Of a DNA stretch of 64,000 bases, positions 7,712-16,563 are shown piece by piece. Below the pieces are notes generated by a model. That model saw only the letters and a list, made by a program, of their open reading frames with translations. It ran no database searches and was not told where the DNA came from. This stretch comes from Streptomyces sp. NRRL S-244 (lineage in GTDB: Bacteria > Actinomycetota > Actinomycetes > Streptomycetales > Streptomycetaceae). The first letter of the stretch is position 1, and the number at the start of each line of letters is the position of its first letter. Where the stretch lies: positions 301,634 through 365,633 of the forward strand of contig NZ_JOCX01000004.1 in assembly GCF_000717915.1 (NCBI RefSeq), written 5' to 3'. A program made the position numbers and the translations under genes.

Positions 7712-9109
7712 ATGACGCCGCCCGGCCTGCCGAACGCCATGGAACGCCCGCACTTCATCGGCATCGGCGGCGCCGGCATGTCCGGCATCGCGAAGATCCT
7801 CGCCCAGCGCGGCGCGCAGGTCGCCGGCAGCGACGCCAAGGACTCCGAGACCGCCCAGGCGCTGCGCGCCCACGGCGCCACGGTCCACATCGGGCACGCG
7901 GCCGAGCACCTGGCCTCCGACGCCACCTGCGTCGTCGTCTCCAGCGCCATCCGCGCCGACAACCCGGAGCTGGCGCGCGCCGCCGAGCTCGGCGTCCCCG
8001 TCGTGCACCGCTCCGACGCCCTGGCCGGCCTGATGGACGGCCTGCGGCCGATCGCGGTCGCCGGTACGCACGGCAAGACCACCACCACCTCGATGCTGGC
8101 GGTGTCCCTGTCGGCCCTGGGCCTGGACCCCTCGTACGCCATCGGCGGGGACCTGGACGCACCCGGCTCCAACGCCCACCACGGCGAGGGCGATATCTTC
8201 GTGGCGGAGGCGGACGAGAGCGACCGCAGCTTCCACAAGTACACCCCGCAGGTCGCGATCATCCTCAACGCGGAGCTCGACCACCACGCGAACTACGCGT
8301 CGATGGACGAGATCTACGAGTCCTTCGAGACCTTCGTCGGCAAGATCGTGCCCGGCGGCACCCTGGTCGTCGCCCACGGCCAGGAGGGCGCCGCCGAGAT
8401 CGCCGCCCGGGTCCGCGGCACCGAGGACCTCAACCTCGTCACGTACGGCGAGGAGGAGGGCGCCGACGTCCGGATCACGAAGATCACCCCGCGCGGTCTG
8501 ACCAGCGAGGTCACCGTGGTCATCGACGGCCGGATGCTCACCTTCACCGTCTCCGTGCCCGGCCGCCACTACGCGCACAACGCCGTCGCCGCGCTCGCCG
8601 CCGGCGTCGCCCTCGGCATCCCGGTGCACAACCTGGCCTCCGCCCTCGGCAAGTACACCGGAGTCAAGCGCCGCCTCCAGCTCAAGGGCGAGGCCTCGGG
8701 CGTGCAGGTCATCGACTCCTACGCGCACCACCCGACCGAGATGACCGCCGACCTGGAGGCCATCCGCGGCGCCGCCGGGGACTCCCGCATCCTGGTCGTC
8801 TTCCAGCCGCACCTCTTCTCCCGCACCCAGGAGCTGGGCAAGGAGATGGGCCAGGCCCTGGCCCTCGCCGACTCCGCCGTGGTCCTCGACATCTACCCGG
8901 CCCGCGAGGACCCGATCCCCGGCATCACCAGCGAGATCATCATCGCGGCCGCCCGCAGCGCCGGCGCCGACGTCACGGCCGAGCACGACAAGGCCGAGGT
9001 CGCCGACGTCATCGCGGGAATGGCGAAGCCCGGTGATTTCGTTCTCACCATGGGCGCGGGCGACGTCACGGACCTCGGTCCGGCGATCCTCGCCCGCCTG
9101 ACGGACTGA
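7712..9109 (+). CDS. murC: UDP-N-acetylmuramate--L-alanine ligase
   Basis: MurC catalyses ATP-dependent addition of L-Ala to UDP-MurNAc, the first amino-acid step of peptidoglycan precursor synthesis in the cytoplasm. The 465-residue protein has the normal three-domain Mur ligase layout: a Rossmann-like N-terminal domain with GIGGAGMSGIA, the ATP-binding P-loop AGTHGKTTTTSML at about residue 117, the central HHANYASMDEI segment, and the C-terminal IDSYAHHPTEM motif. GGGGAG seven bases before the ATG supports the start. Because msrB follows directly, the two are probably co-transcribed. Confidence 0.95.
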   Translation: MTPPGLPNAMERPHFIGIGGAGMSGIAKILAQRGAQVAGSDAKDSETAQALRAHGATVHIGHAAEHLASDATCVVVSSAIRADNPELARAAELGVPVVHRSDALAGLMDGLRPIAVAGTHGKTTTTSMLAVSLSALGLDPSYAIGGDLDAPGSNAHHGEGDIFVAEADESDRSFHKYTPQVAIILNAELDHHANYASMDEIYESFETFVGKIVPGGTLVVAHGQEGAAEIAARVRGTEDLNLVTYGEEEGADVRITKITPRGLTSEVTVVIDGRMLTFTVSVPGRHYAHNAVAALAAGVALGIPVHNLASALGKYTGVKRRLQLKGEASGVQVIDSYAHHPTEMTADLEAIRGAAGDSRILVVFQPHLFSRTQELGKEMGQALALADSAVVLDIYPAREDPIPGITSEIIIAAARSAGADVTAEHDKAEVADVIAGMAKPGDFVLTMGAGDVTDLGPAILARLTD

Positions 9110-9130
9110 GAACGAGGGAGCGGGAGAGTC

Positions 9131-9538
9131 ATGTCGTACGAGGTCGAGAAGACGGACGAGCAGTGGCAGGCGGAGCTGACGCCGTCCGAGTACCAGGTGC
9201 TGCGCCTGGCCGGCACCGAGCCGGCCTTCCGCGGTGAGTACACCGACACCAAGACGGAGGGCGTCTACTCCTGTCGCGCCTGCGGCTCCGAGCTCTTCCG
9301 CTCCACCGAGAAGTTCGAGTCGCACTGCGGCTGGCCGTCCTTCTACGACCCGAAGGACTCCGACGCCGTCGAGCTGAAGGCGGACGTCTCGCACGGGATG
9401 GTCCGCACCGAGGTCCTCTGCGCGAAGTGCGGCTCCCACCTCGGGCACGTGTTCGAGGGCGAGGGCTATCCCACGCCCACCGACCAGCGCTACTGCATCA
9501 ACTCCATCTCGCTGCGCCTGACCCCCGACGAGGGCTGA
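9131..9538 (+). CDS. msrB: Peptide-methionine (R)-S-oxide reductase
   Basis: The enzyme repairs oxidised methionine (R-sulfoxide) in proteins. At 135 residues it is full length for MsrB. It has two CxxC zinc pairs, CRAC near residue 50 and CAKC near residue 99, the motif [18 protein letters not shown], and the catalytic cysteine in RYCINS near residue 125. It starts 21 bases after murC with GGGAGAG before the ATG, so it is probably in the same transcript. Confidence 0.95.
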   Translation: MSYEVEKTDEQWQAELTPSEYQVLRLAGTEPAFRGEYTDTKTEGVYSCRACGSELFRSTEKFESHCGWPSFYDPKDSDAVELKADVSHGMVRTEVLCAKCGSHLGHVFEGEGYPTPTDQRYCINSISLRLTPDEG

Positions 9539-9547
9539 CGCCGGCGG

Positions 9548-9562
9548 GGACCGCCCCGGTCC
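9548..9562. terminator. Short stem-loop between convergent genes
   Basis: GGACCG and CGGTCC form a six-base-pair stem with a three-base loop in the short gap between msrB and the convergent gene on the minus strand. There is no T-run, as is common in high-GC actinomycetes. It may act in both directions. Confidence 0.35.
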
Positions 9563-9565
9563 GGT

Positions 9566-10417
9566 TCACCCCGCGCCGCGGGGCTGGATCAGGCCGAGGT
9601 CCGCGAACATCCCGCGGCACCAGGCCAGGGCGGTGTCCAGGTCGCGCCACTGCGGATGGTCGGGCTCCAGGTACGGGAAGACGTACGGGTCGGTGATCCC
9701 GTCGGGCAGGTCCGACGGGCGGCACGGCTGGGGGATGCCGTACTGGGCGGCCTTCAGCAGGGCGGCGGTCCCGGCGTCCCCGCCGTCCCACACCGCGAAC
9801 CACAGCCGGCGCAGCATGGCCGGGTGGGCGACGGCGAAGATCAGCCGGCCGACGTCGAGGGGCTCGCCGGACGAGATCACCCGGGCCACCGCGGAGCACG
9901 GCTCGGCGTCCCGCCGCACCCGGGTCGTGAAGCCCGACCAGATCTCCACCCCGTGCCCGGCCTCGACGATGGCCGCGCACAGGGCCGCGAGCGCCAGCCC
10001 CCGGTTGCGGATCCGGTCGTGGGGCGTGGTGTGGTCGTACACGGACGGGATCAGGAAGGTCACCACCTTCCCCTGCCGCGAGACGCGCCGGGGCACCGAG
10101 TCCACCATGCACTCCGGTTCCCCGGCGAGGTAGGCGCCGATGTCCACCTCGCTGCCGGTCACGTCCCACACCGGCTCCAGCGAGACGACGGGCGTCCCGA
10201 GACCGGCCCGCTCCCGCAGGGCGCCGACGGTGATCTCCTGCTCCTGGAGCGGGACGTGCCATCCGTCGACCGCCAGCCGCAGCGCCTCCTCCCAGGTCGC
10301 CCCGGCCCACTCGGTCCGGCCGTGGCGTCCCGAGCCGTTCGGGATGCTCTCGGGGAGCTGGGCCGCGTCGAGGAACTCCTGCCAGGACAGCATCGGCGCG
10401 AGCACGCGCCCCGTCAC
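9566..10417 (-). CDS. Unknown protein coupled to AAA ATPase
   Basis: This 283-residue protein of unknown function has a WEEALRLAVDGWH segment near residue 40 followed by several short strands. It has no metal or nucleotide motif that I can identify and no signal peptide. The GTG start overlaps the stop of the upstream AAA ATPase gene (GTGA), with GGGAG eight bases before it, so the two proteins are made together. MoxR/CobS-like ATPases usually work with a partner such as a vWA protein. This protein may be that partner, but no MIDAS motif is visible. Confidence 0.65.
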   Translation of the reverse strand: MTGRVLAPMLSWQEFLDAAQLPESIPNGSGRHGRTEWAGATWEEALRLAVDGWHVPLQEQEITVGALRERAGLGTPVVSLEPVWDVTGSEVDIGAYLAGEPECMVDSVPRRVSRQGKVVTFLIPSVYDHTTPHDRIRNRGLALAALCAAIVEAGHGVEIWSGFTTRVRRDAEPCSAVARVISSGEPLDVGRLIFAVAHPAMLRRLWFAVWDGGDAGTAALLKAAQYGIPQPCRPSDLPDGITDPYVFPYLEPDHPQWRDLDTALAWCRGMFADLGLIQPRGAG

Positions 10418-11619
10418 GACGCGGACTCCCGGCCGGCCTCCGGGCCGTCCAGGCCCAGCGCCGTGCGGTGGGCGGCGGACAGGCCGCGCGTCACCCGCCA
10501 CCGCAGCGCCTGGTCCAGGCTCGCACCGGCCTCCAGCAGCTTGGCCCCGTCGATCCCGGCGCGCGGCGAGAACGCCAGCGGCAGCCGCTTCTCCGCCGCG
10601 ACGGCCCGCAGCTTGCGGACCTCCTGGAGGAGCCGGCGCGCGTCGTCCGGCCGGGAGGGGGCGTTCGCCAGCACCAGCCGGTACTCCAGCCGGGTGTCGA
10701 TCGGCACGTCGATCACCGTGAACCGGTCGAGCGTGGCGGCGTCCAGCGCCTGCCGTCCGACGTACTGGTGGTCGCCGCCGTGGCCGTACGTATTGGCCGT
10801 CGCGATCAGCAGGAAGTCCTCGTGGGCGGCCACCATCCCGTCGGCGAAGGCGCAGGTGCGCAGGGCGAGGGCCTGGTTCAGCTCGCCGAGCAGGCCGGGA
10901 TGGCCGTTGTCGAGTTCGTCGAGCAGCATCACGCCGCCGTGCTCGAACGCCCGGCGGAACGGGGTGTCGTGGTAGTGGCCGTGCGCGTCGAAGTAGCCGA
11001 ACACCTTGCTCATGGGGGTGGTCGGCCCCAGCGAGAGGGCCTGGAGGTCGAGGCCGAGGGCCTGCGCCGCGTGCGTGGCCATCATCGACTTGCCGGTGCC
11101 GGCGGGCCCGACGAGCAGGACGTGGCACCGCGCGTGCAGCGCGAGCAGCAGTTCGGGGAGCACCCGGTGGGTGTCCGCGTCGAGTTCGACGGTGGGCCGG
11201 GCCGGGAGCGTCACGTGGACGACGGGCGGGGTGAAGTCGGCGAGTACCTTCGCCACTTCCTCGTGCACGGTACGCACGAACTCCGGCCGCGCGGCCAGCA
11301 CCGCGTCACGCGAGGACTGCGCGGCGAGGGCGCGGACCACGCTCTCGTCCTTGTCGCGGCGGGCGGCGAGCACGGCCTCGACCGCGCGCAGGGCGGCGCG
11401 GGCGATCACCCGCTCCTGGGACTCGCCGGCGGCCTTCTTCGCGGCCTCGGCGGCGAGCAAGCCGGTCTTCTCCGTCACTTCCCGTACGAGATCGGCCCGT
11501 TCGCCTGCGAGGGCGGCGCGGACGGCCCGGGACACCGAGGCCTCCTCCCACCGTACGAAGACGTCGTGGGCGACCTGGTTCGCTATCTTCTCCACTTCGG
11601 TTCTCATGGTGGCCCGCAA
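10414..11619 (-). CDS. MoxR/CobS-like AAA ATPase
   Basis: This is an ATPase of about 401 residues. The first 130 residues are a Glu/Lys/Ala-rich, probably coiled-coil N-terminal region. The AAA module follows with Walker A LLVGPAGTGKSMMA (about residue 180), Walker B GGVMLLDELDNG (about 240), sensor-1 LIATANTYG (about 280), and an arginine in ALDAATLDRF. This arrangement is like MoxR or the CobS subunit of cobaltochelatase, chaperone-type ATPases that remodel a partner. The TTG start is preferred because GGAGGAG lies six bases before it; an ATG four codons downstream is the alternative. It forms an operon with the following unknown gene. Confidence 0.85.
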   Translation of the reverse strand: MRATMRTEVEKIANQVAHDVFVRWEEASVSRAVRAALAGERADLVREVTEKTGLLAAEAAKKAAGESQERVIARAALRAVEAVLAARRDKDESVVRALAAQSSRDAVLAARPEFVRTVHEEVAKVLADFTPPVVHVTLPARPTVELDADTHRVLPELLLALHARCHVLLVGPAGTGKSMMATHAAQALGLDLQALSLGPTTPMSKVFGYFDAHGHYHDTPFRRAFEHGGVMLLDELDNGHPGLLGELNQALALRTCAFADGMVAAHEDFLLIATANTYGHGGDHQYVGRQALDAATLDRFTVIDVPIDTRLEYRLVLANAPSRPDDARRLLQEVRKLRAVAAEKRLPLAFSPRAGIDGAKLLEAGASLDQALRWRVTRGLSAAHRTALGLDGPEAGRESAS

Positions 11620-11746
11620 CCCTGTCTCCTCCACAACCGCGGCGAGGTGCGGCACGCGTGGCCCTGCGGGGCCGTGCCGCAGGCTCCGGGAGGAGCCGCC
11701 CGGGGGGACGCGCGGCGGTCCGGTCACGGTTCCGTGTAGGGGACCG

Positions 11747-12211
11747 CTAGATGAGGCTGTGGCGGACGGCACAGGCGACGGCGTGGGCCCGGTTGCGGGC
11801 CTGGAGGCGGGACATGAGCTCGTAGATCACGTTCTTGATCGTGTGCTCCGAGCAGGACAGGGTGCGGGCGATCACCGCGTTTCCGTGGCCCTCCGCCATC
11901 AGCGTGAGCACCGCGGTCTGGCGGGCCGTGAGCCGGGGGGCGTCCGGCGGGGCCGTCGCGGTGCGGGCGGCCGGGGTGCTCGCGCAGGGGGCTCCGGGGG
12001 AGGCGGCTCCGGCGGAGGTGGCCGCGCCGAGCAGGCGGACCAGGGCCGGGTAGGGCATCCGGCCGTCCCCGGCCTGGCGCAGCAGGCTCAGCCGGTCCGG
12101 GGCCGAGGGGATCCGTACGGGCGCGAAGTCGTGCGCCTCTCGCACCTCATACGTCTCGTGTATCTCGCGTGTCTCGCGTGTCTCGCGAGTCAGTTCGGCG
12201 ACGGCGCTCAC
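11747..12211 (-). CDS. LuxR-type HTH protein without a receiver domain
   Basis: The product has 154 residues. The N-terminus is low-complexity and charged (TRETRETREIHET, from a short DNA repeat). The C-terminal 65 residues form a LuxR/NarL helix-turn-helix: LTARQTAVLTLMAEGHGN followed by SCSEHTIKNVIYELMSRL. It lacks a phospho-acceptor receiver domain, so it is not a classical response regulator. Its GTG start overlaps the stop of the upstream HTH gene (GTGA). The two HTH domains end alike (RNRAHAVA plus a short tail), suggesting tandem duplication. Its position opposite lanM suggests local regulation. Confidence 0.8.
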   Translation of the reverse strand: MSAVAELTRETRETREIHETYEVREAHDFAPVRIPSAPDRLSLLRQAGDGRMPYPALVRLLGAATSAGAASPGAPCASTPAARTATAPPDAPRLTARQTAVLTLMAEGHGNAVIARTLSCSEHTIKNVIYELMSRLQARNRAHAVACAVRHSLI

Positions 12212-12843
12212 AGCAGACCCACCCGCATCGCGTAGGCAACCGCGTGCGCGCGGTTGCGCAGCCGGAACCGCTGGGTGATGTCGTGGACGACGCTCGTCAC
12301 GGTCCGCGGCGAGTAACACAGCTGCTTGGCTATCTCGTTCGTCTCGTGGCCGTCGGCGACCAGCCGCAGCACGCTGCGCTCCCGGTCGCTCAGGCCCGCC
12401 GCCGCCCACGGGTCCGTGGACCCGTCGGCGCCGCCGCCCGCCCGGCCGCCGGCGCCGGAGCGCTCCAGCAGCCGGTCCAGGAGGTCCGGCGGCAGCGTGC
12501 AGTCGCCGCGGGAGGCGGCCAGTACGGCGCGCGAGAGGCGGGTGACGTCCGCCTCGCGGCGGCGCAGCAGCCCTCGGGCGCCGGCCGCGATGGCGTGCAG
12601 GGCGCCGTCGGGCGCCAACTCGCCCGCCACCAGCACCACATCGGGGCGGGCCGGGGTGTCGCGGACGGTGCGCAGGACGTCGAGCTCGGGCCGGCCGACC
12701 TGGTCCACGGTCATGACCACGACCCGCGGGGCCTCGCCCGGGGTGGTCAGGGACACCTCGGGGCAGGCGAACAGGGTGCTCTTGGTTCCGGCTTCCAGCA
12801 CGGGGTCGAATGCGACGACGTCTACAGGGACGGGTACTCCCAC
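12208..12843 (-). CDS. LuxR-type transcriptional regulator with degenerate receiver
   Basis: The product has 211 residues. The N-terminal 120 resemble a receiver fold (VVVMTVDQVGRPELDVL, AGARGLLRRREADV) but lack the usual acidic pocket and phospho-acceptor aspartate context, so it is probably an atypical response regulator controlled by ligand or partner. The C-terminal HTH is LSDRERSVLRLVADGHETNEI followed by YSPRTVTSVVHDI. GGAGG five bases before the GTG fixes the start. It is divergent from lanM across a 321-base gap that carries repeated CCCCCAT half-sites and is probably the local regulator. Confidence 0.82.
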   Translation of the reverse strand: MGVPVPVDVVAFDPVLEAGTKSTLFACPEVSLTTPGEAPRVVVMTVDQVGRPELDVLRTVRDTPARPDVVLVAGELAPDGALHAIAAGARGLLRRREADVTRLSRAVLAASRGDCTLPPDLLDRLLERSGAGGRAGGGADGSTDPWAAAGLSDRERSVLRLVADGHETNEIAKQLCYSPRTVTSVVHDITQRFRLRNRAHAVAYAMRVGLL

Positions 12844-13085
12844 CAGGTCCTCCGATGATCATCCGCCGGCCGGGGTGCCGGACAGGGCGGAAGGGGCACT
12901 GCACACAGGCTGCGGGTCGGGGACCCGGTGCGGCATCGGGCCCCGGCCCCCACATTTGCGCAAGGGCGCCCGAGCAGGCCCGGATCCTGTGCGGGCAGGC
13001 TTCCGAGCCGCCCGCGACCTGCCGGAACCCGTACGCCGCGGCCCTCCTCACCGACCGCCGCACCACCCCGTACGGAGGGCCCGCG

Positions 13086-13131
13086 GCCCCCATGGGGGCG
13101 GTCCCACGGAATATGGGGGATCGGCCCCCAT
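13086..13131. promoter_or_regulatory. Putative operator: two CCCCCAT inverted repeats
   Basis: The gap between the regulator pair and lanM contains a perfect 14-base palindrome GCCCCCATGGGGGC and, 14 bases later, ATGGGGG-5-CCCCCAT. This gives four copies of the half-site CCCCCAT in two orientations. The second repeat ends 33 bases before the lanM GTG. Dimeric LuxR-type proteins bind inverted repeats of this size, so these are candidate binding sites for the adjacent regulators. The rest of the 321-base gap shows no open frame that I trust. Confidence 0.5.
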
Positions 13132-13164
13132 GTGCGCGCCCCCGCACTCTGCGAGTTTTCTCCT

Positions 13165-16100
13165 GTGACTGACACCGCCACCACCGCCGAAGACTCCCAG
13201 GTCGGCGGCCTGGCCCCCTCCTGGTGGGCCCGGGCCCTGAACCTGCGGGAGCGGCTCGCCGCCCCGGGTACCCCGGTACCCGCACCGGCCGACGCCCCCC
13301 ACAGCCGACCGGCATCCTGGTCCCTGGGGGACACGGACGGATTCGCGGCCCGGCTGGCGAGCCTGGGAACCACCGAGGGCGTGGCGTACGCCCTCGCGGC
13401 GGAGGCCCCCGGCCGGCTGGCCGCCCGTACGGCCGAGCCGCAGTGGGCCCGCTCCATCGAGCGGATGGTGGCCGGGGCCCCGGTCGAGCTCCCGGTCGGG
13501 CTCCCGGTCGAACTCCCCACCGGGCTCCCGGCGGAGGACGCGGACGGCGCCGCGGTGTTCCTGCCCGCGCTGCGCCCCCTGATCGGCTCCGCCTGGGCCG
13601 AGGCGGCCGCACAGCTCGACCTCGCCGACGGCGAACTCGCCGCCGTGCGGGAGGCCTTCGAGGAGCGGCTCGGCGACCGGCTCATCCGCCAGTCCGCCCG
13701 CACCCTGGTCCGCGAACTCCACCGGGCCCGTACCGAGGGCCTGTTGGCGGGGGAGACCCCGCGGGAGCGGTTCGCGGACTTCCTCGCCCGGCTCGGCACC
13801 CGGCAGGGCCTCGCGGAGTTGTTCACCCGCTACCCCGTGCTGGCGCGGATGCTCGGCCAGGCCTGCGGCCACGCGGCCTCGGCCACGGCGGAGCTGTTCG
13901 AGCGCTTCACCGCCGACCGCCCGGAGATCGTCGCGGGCCTGCTGCACGGCACGGACCCGGGCGCCCTCGTACGGGTGGACCTCGGCCGGGGCGACGTCCA
14001 CCAGGGCAACCGGTCGGTGGCCCTGCTGCGCTTCGCGAACGGCGCGACCGTCGTCTACAAGCCCCGGCCGCTCGACCAGCACGTACTGCTGGACCAGGCG
14101 GTCGGCTGGGCCAACGCCAAGGTGGCCGGCCTGGGCCTGAGGACCCCGCGCTCGGTGCGCGGCGAGGGCTACGGCTGGCTGGAGTTCATCGAGCACGGCT
14201 GGTGCACCTCGCCCACCGAACTGGACCGCTTCTACCGGCGCCAGGGCGCGCTGCTCGCCCTGCTCTACGCGGTCGACGGCGTGGACATGCACTACGAGAA
14301 CGTCATCGCCTGCGGTGACCAGCCGGTGCTGGTGGACGCCGAGACCCTGCTCCACGCCGGCCTGCCGGAGGCCGTGACCTGCGGCTCCGACCCGGCGGCG
14401 GACGCCCTGGCCGCCTCGGTGTACCGCACCTGCCTGCTGCCGAGCCTGCTGATCGGCGAGAACGGCGCCATGGACATCTCGGCCCTCGGCGGCGGGGACG
14501 GCGGCTCGTACCCCAGCGACGGACTGCGCTGGGAGGCGGCCGGAACGGACGAAATGCGGCTGCTGCGCGCCCCGGTGGCCACCGAGGCCGGGCAGAACCG
14601 GCCGGGCCCGCAGGGCAGGACGGCCGGCCATGCCGACCACCGCGCGGCGTTACTGGAGGGGTTCCGGGCCGGGTACGACGCGATCACCGAGCACCGGGCC
14701 GAACTGCTCGGCACCGGAACGGCCGACGGCGAGGGTGAGGGTGAGGGTGAGGGTGAGGGCGGGGGCGACGGCGGGGGCCGGGGGGACGGCGGGCTGCTGG
14801 CCCGCTGGGCGACCAGCCCGGGGCGTCTGATCGCCCGCTCGACCCGCCTCTACACGACCCTGCTGGACGAGTCCACCCACCCCGACCTGCTGCGGGACGC
14901 GCTGACCCGGGACACCGTATTCGCCGTGCTCTGGACGGAATCCGATTACGACCCGGCACGGCAGCGGCTGATCGAGGACGAGATCGCCGACCTGTGGTCC
15001 GGGGACGTACCGCTCTTCTTCCATCATCCCTCGGACACCGCGCTGCGGACCTCCCGGGGCACCCGCCTCGACGGGGTGCTGCCGGCCCCGAGCCTGCGCG
15101 CCGCCCGCGCCAAGATCGCCGCCATGGGGGAGGTGGACCGCCACGACCAGGAGTGGATCATCTCGGCGACGCTCGCCGTCACCGGGGCCAACCTCAGCGT
15201 CGGCGGCCCCCGTTCGACCCTGGCCGGCCCCGCGGCGCCGGTCGTCGTCCCCGAGCCCTCCCGGCTGCTGGCCGCGGCCTGCGGGATCGCCGACGAGATC
15301 GCGGCCCGGGCGGTGCACGGCGGCGACCGCGTCAACTGGCTCGGCCTGGAGCAGGTGTCCGGTGAGCACTGGGCGGTCCTGCCGATGGGCGGCGGGCTCG
15401 CCCAGGGCTACTGCGGAGTGGCGCTCTTCCTCGCCCAGCTCGGAGCCCTGACCGGGGCCGAGCGGTACACCGCGCTGGCCCGGCAGGCCGTACGGCCGCT
15501 GCCCGCGCTGCTCGCCGCGCTCGCCGCCGACCCCGGGCTGGGGGCCGCGGTGGGACCCGGCGCCCTGCACGGGATCGGCGGCATCGTCTACACGGCGGCC
15601 CGGCTGGCCCCGCTGCTCGGCGAGGGCGAGGGCGGGGGCTTGGGCGCCTGCCTGCCCGACGCGCTCGCCGCCCTGGAGCGCGCCGCCCTGGCCGACACCG
15701 GGGAAGGCGCCGGGGAAGGCGCCGAAGGGCCGGCCGATCTGGCCGACGGCCTCGCCGGAGCCCTGGCCGCCGCGGTCGCCGCGCAGCGCACGTACGGGTC
15801 GGTGGCGCAGGGGGTGGCCCGGCGGCTGGCCGACCGGCTGCTGGTCCGGGCCGGGAAGAGCCTCGCCGGACAGCGCCCCGCGGTCCCCGGCTTCGCCCAC
15901 GGCGACGCGGGCATCGGCTGGGCCCTGCTGCGCTACGCCGCCGCCCTGGAGGAGGCGGGGGAGCCGGGGGCCGCGTACGCCCGGACCGGCGCCGCCCTGC
16001 TGCGCCCGGCGCTGGCCGAAGCCCTGCTCCGCCCCGCGGACCTCGGCTGGCACACGGGCCTGGCGGGCACCGCGCTGGCCGCCGCGGACGTACTGGGCTC

Positions 16101-16500
16101 CGACGTACCGGGCTCGGAGGTACCGGGCTCCGACGGGCTCGGGGCCGACGCGCCCGGGGCCGCCGGGCAGCCGCCCCTCGCGGCGGAACTCGACCGGTGC
16201 GCCGCCCTGCTGGGCGCGCCCGACGCGTCATCCGACCTCAGCCTGCACCGCGGCGCCCTCGGATCCCTGGAACTGCTGGGCGTGCTCGCCGGGCGGGGCC
16301 ACGAGGGGGCCCGGGCCGCCCTCGGCCACCGCGCCGGGGAGGTTCTCGGCCGACTGGAGGATCACGGCCGGCGCTGCGGCACCCCCGACCACGTTCCGTC
16401 CCCCGGTTTCCTCACGGGGCTCTCCGGCATCGGGTACGCCCTGCTCAGGCTGGGCTTCCCGGAGCGCGTCCCGTCCGTACTGCTCCTCGAACCCGCATAG
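13165..16500 (+). CDS. lanM: Class II lanthipeptide synthetase LanM with altered cyclase zinc site
   Basis: This is a bifunctional enzyme of 1111 residues. The dehydratase half (kinase-like, DUF4135) phosphorylates and eliminates Ser/Thr of a precursor peptide. It shows ATVVYKPRPLDQH near residue 295, MHYENVIACGDQPVLVDAET near 375, RSTRLYTTLL near 560 and GDVPLFFHHPSD near 615, so it looks intact. The LanC-like half keeps GFAHGDAGIGWALLR and LTGLSGIGYALLRLG. At the zinc-ligand positions it reads WHTG instead of WCxG and LHRG instead of LCHG, so both ligand Cys are His and the ligand His is Arg. Cyclisation may be absent or use another metal geometry. A TTA codon at 14650-14652 suggests bldA dependence. 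The GTG start lacks a clear Shine-Dalgarno. Confidence 0.88.
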   Translation: MTDTATTAEDSQVGGLAPSWWARALNLRERLAAPGTPVPAPADAPHSRPASWSLGDTDGFAARLASLGTTEGVAYALAAEAPGRLAARTAEPQWARSIERMVAGAPVELPVGLPVELPTGLPAEDADGAAVFLPALRPLIGSAWAEAAAQLDLADGELAAVREAFEERLGDRLIRQSARTLVRELHRARTEGLLAGETPRERFADFLARLGTRQGLAELFTRYPVLARMLGQACGHAASATAELFERFTADRPEIVAGLLHGTDPGALVRVDLGRGDVHQGNRSVALLRFANGATVVYKPRPLDQHVLLDQAVGWANAKVAGLGLRTPRSVRGEGYGWLEFIEHGWCTSPTELDRFYRRQGALLALLYAVDGVDMHYENVIACGDQPVLVDAETLLHAGLPEAVTCGSDPAADALAASVYRTCLLPSLLIGENGAMDISALGGGDGGSYPSDGLRWEAAGTDEMRLLRAPVATEAGQNRPGPQGRTAGHADHRAALLEGFRAGYDAITEHRAELLGTGTADGEGEGEGEGEGGGDGGGRGDGGLLARWATSPGRLIARSTRLYTTLLDESTHPDLLRDALTRDTVFAVLWTESDYDPARQRLIEDEIADLWSGDVPLFFHHPSDTALRTSRGTRLDGVLPAPSLRAARAKIAAMGEVDRHDQEWIISATLAVTGANLSVGGPRSTLAGPAAPVVVPEPSRLLAAACGIADEIAARAVHGGDRVNWLGLEQVSGEHWAVLPMGGGLAQGYCGVALFLAQLGALTGAERYTALARQAVRPLPALLAALAADPGLGAAVGPGALHGIGGIVYTAARLAPLLGEGEGGGLGACLPDALAALERAALADTGEGAGEGAEGPADLADGLAGALAAAVAAQRTYGSVAQGVARRLADRLLVRAGKSLAGQRPAVPGFAHGDAGIGWALLRYAAALEEAGEPGAAYARTGAALLRPALAEALLRPADLGWHTGLAGTALAAADVLGSDVPGSEVPGSDGLGADAPGAAGQPPLAAELDRCAALLGAPDASSDLSLHRGALGSLELLGVLAGRGHEGARAALGHRAGEVLGRLEDHGRRCGTPDHVPSPGFLTGLSGIGYALLRLGFPERVPSVLLLEPA
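14731..14760 (+). repeat. GAGGGT hexanucleotide repeat within lanM
   Basis: Five tandem copies of GAGGGT/GAGGGC encode a Glu-Gly run in the linker near residue 525 of LanM, followed by a Gly/Asp-rich stretch. Because the unit is six bases, copy-number change would alter linker length without a frameshift. Confidence 0.8.
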
Positions 16501-16563
16501 CGCACCCGTACTTCAGCACTGAGCACCACTCCCCATCAGGCATCGAGAAAGGTACTCACGACC

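Noticed and set aside
14731..14790. Possible CRISPR-like repeat in lanM
   Set aside because: It is a six-base coding microsatellite without spacers. No CRISPR array is seen anywhere in the window.
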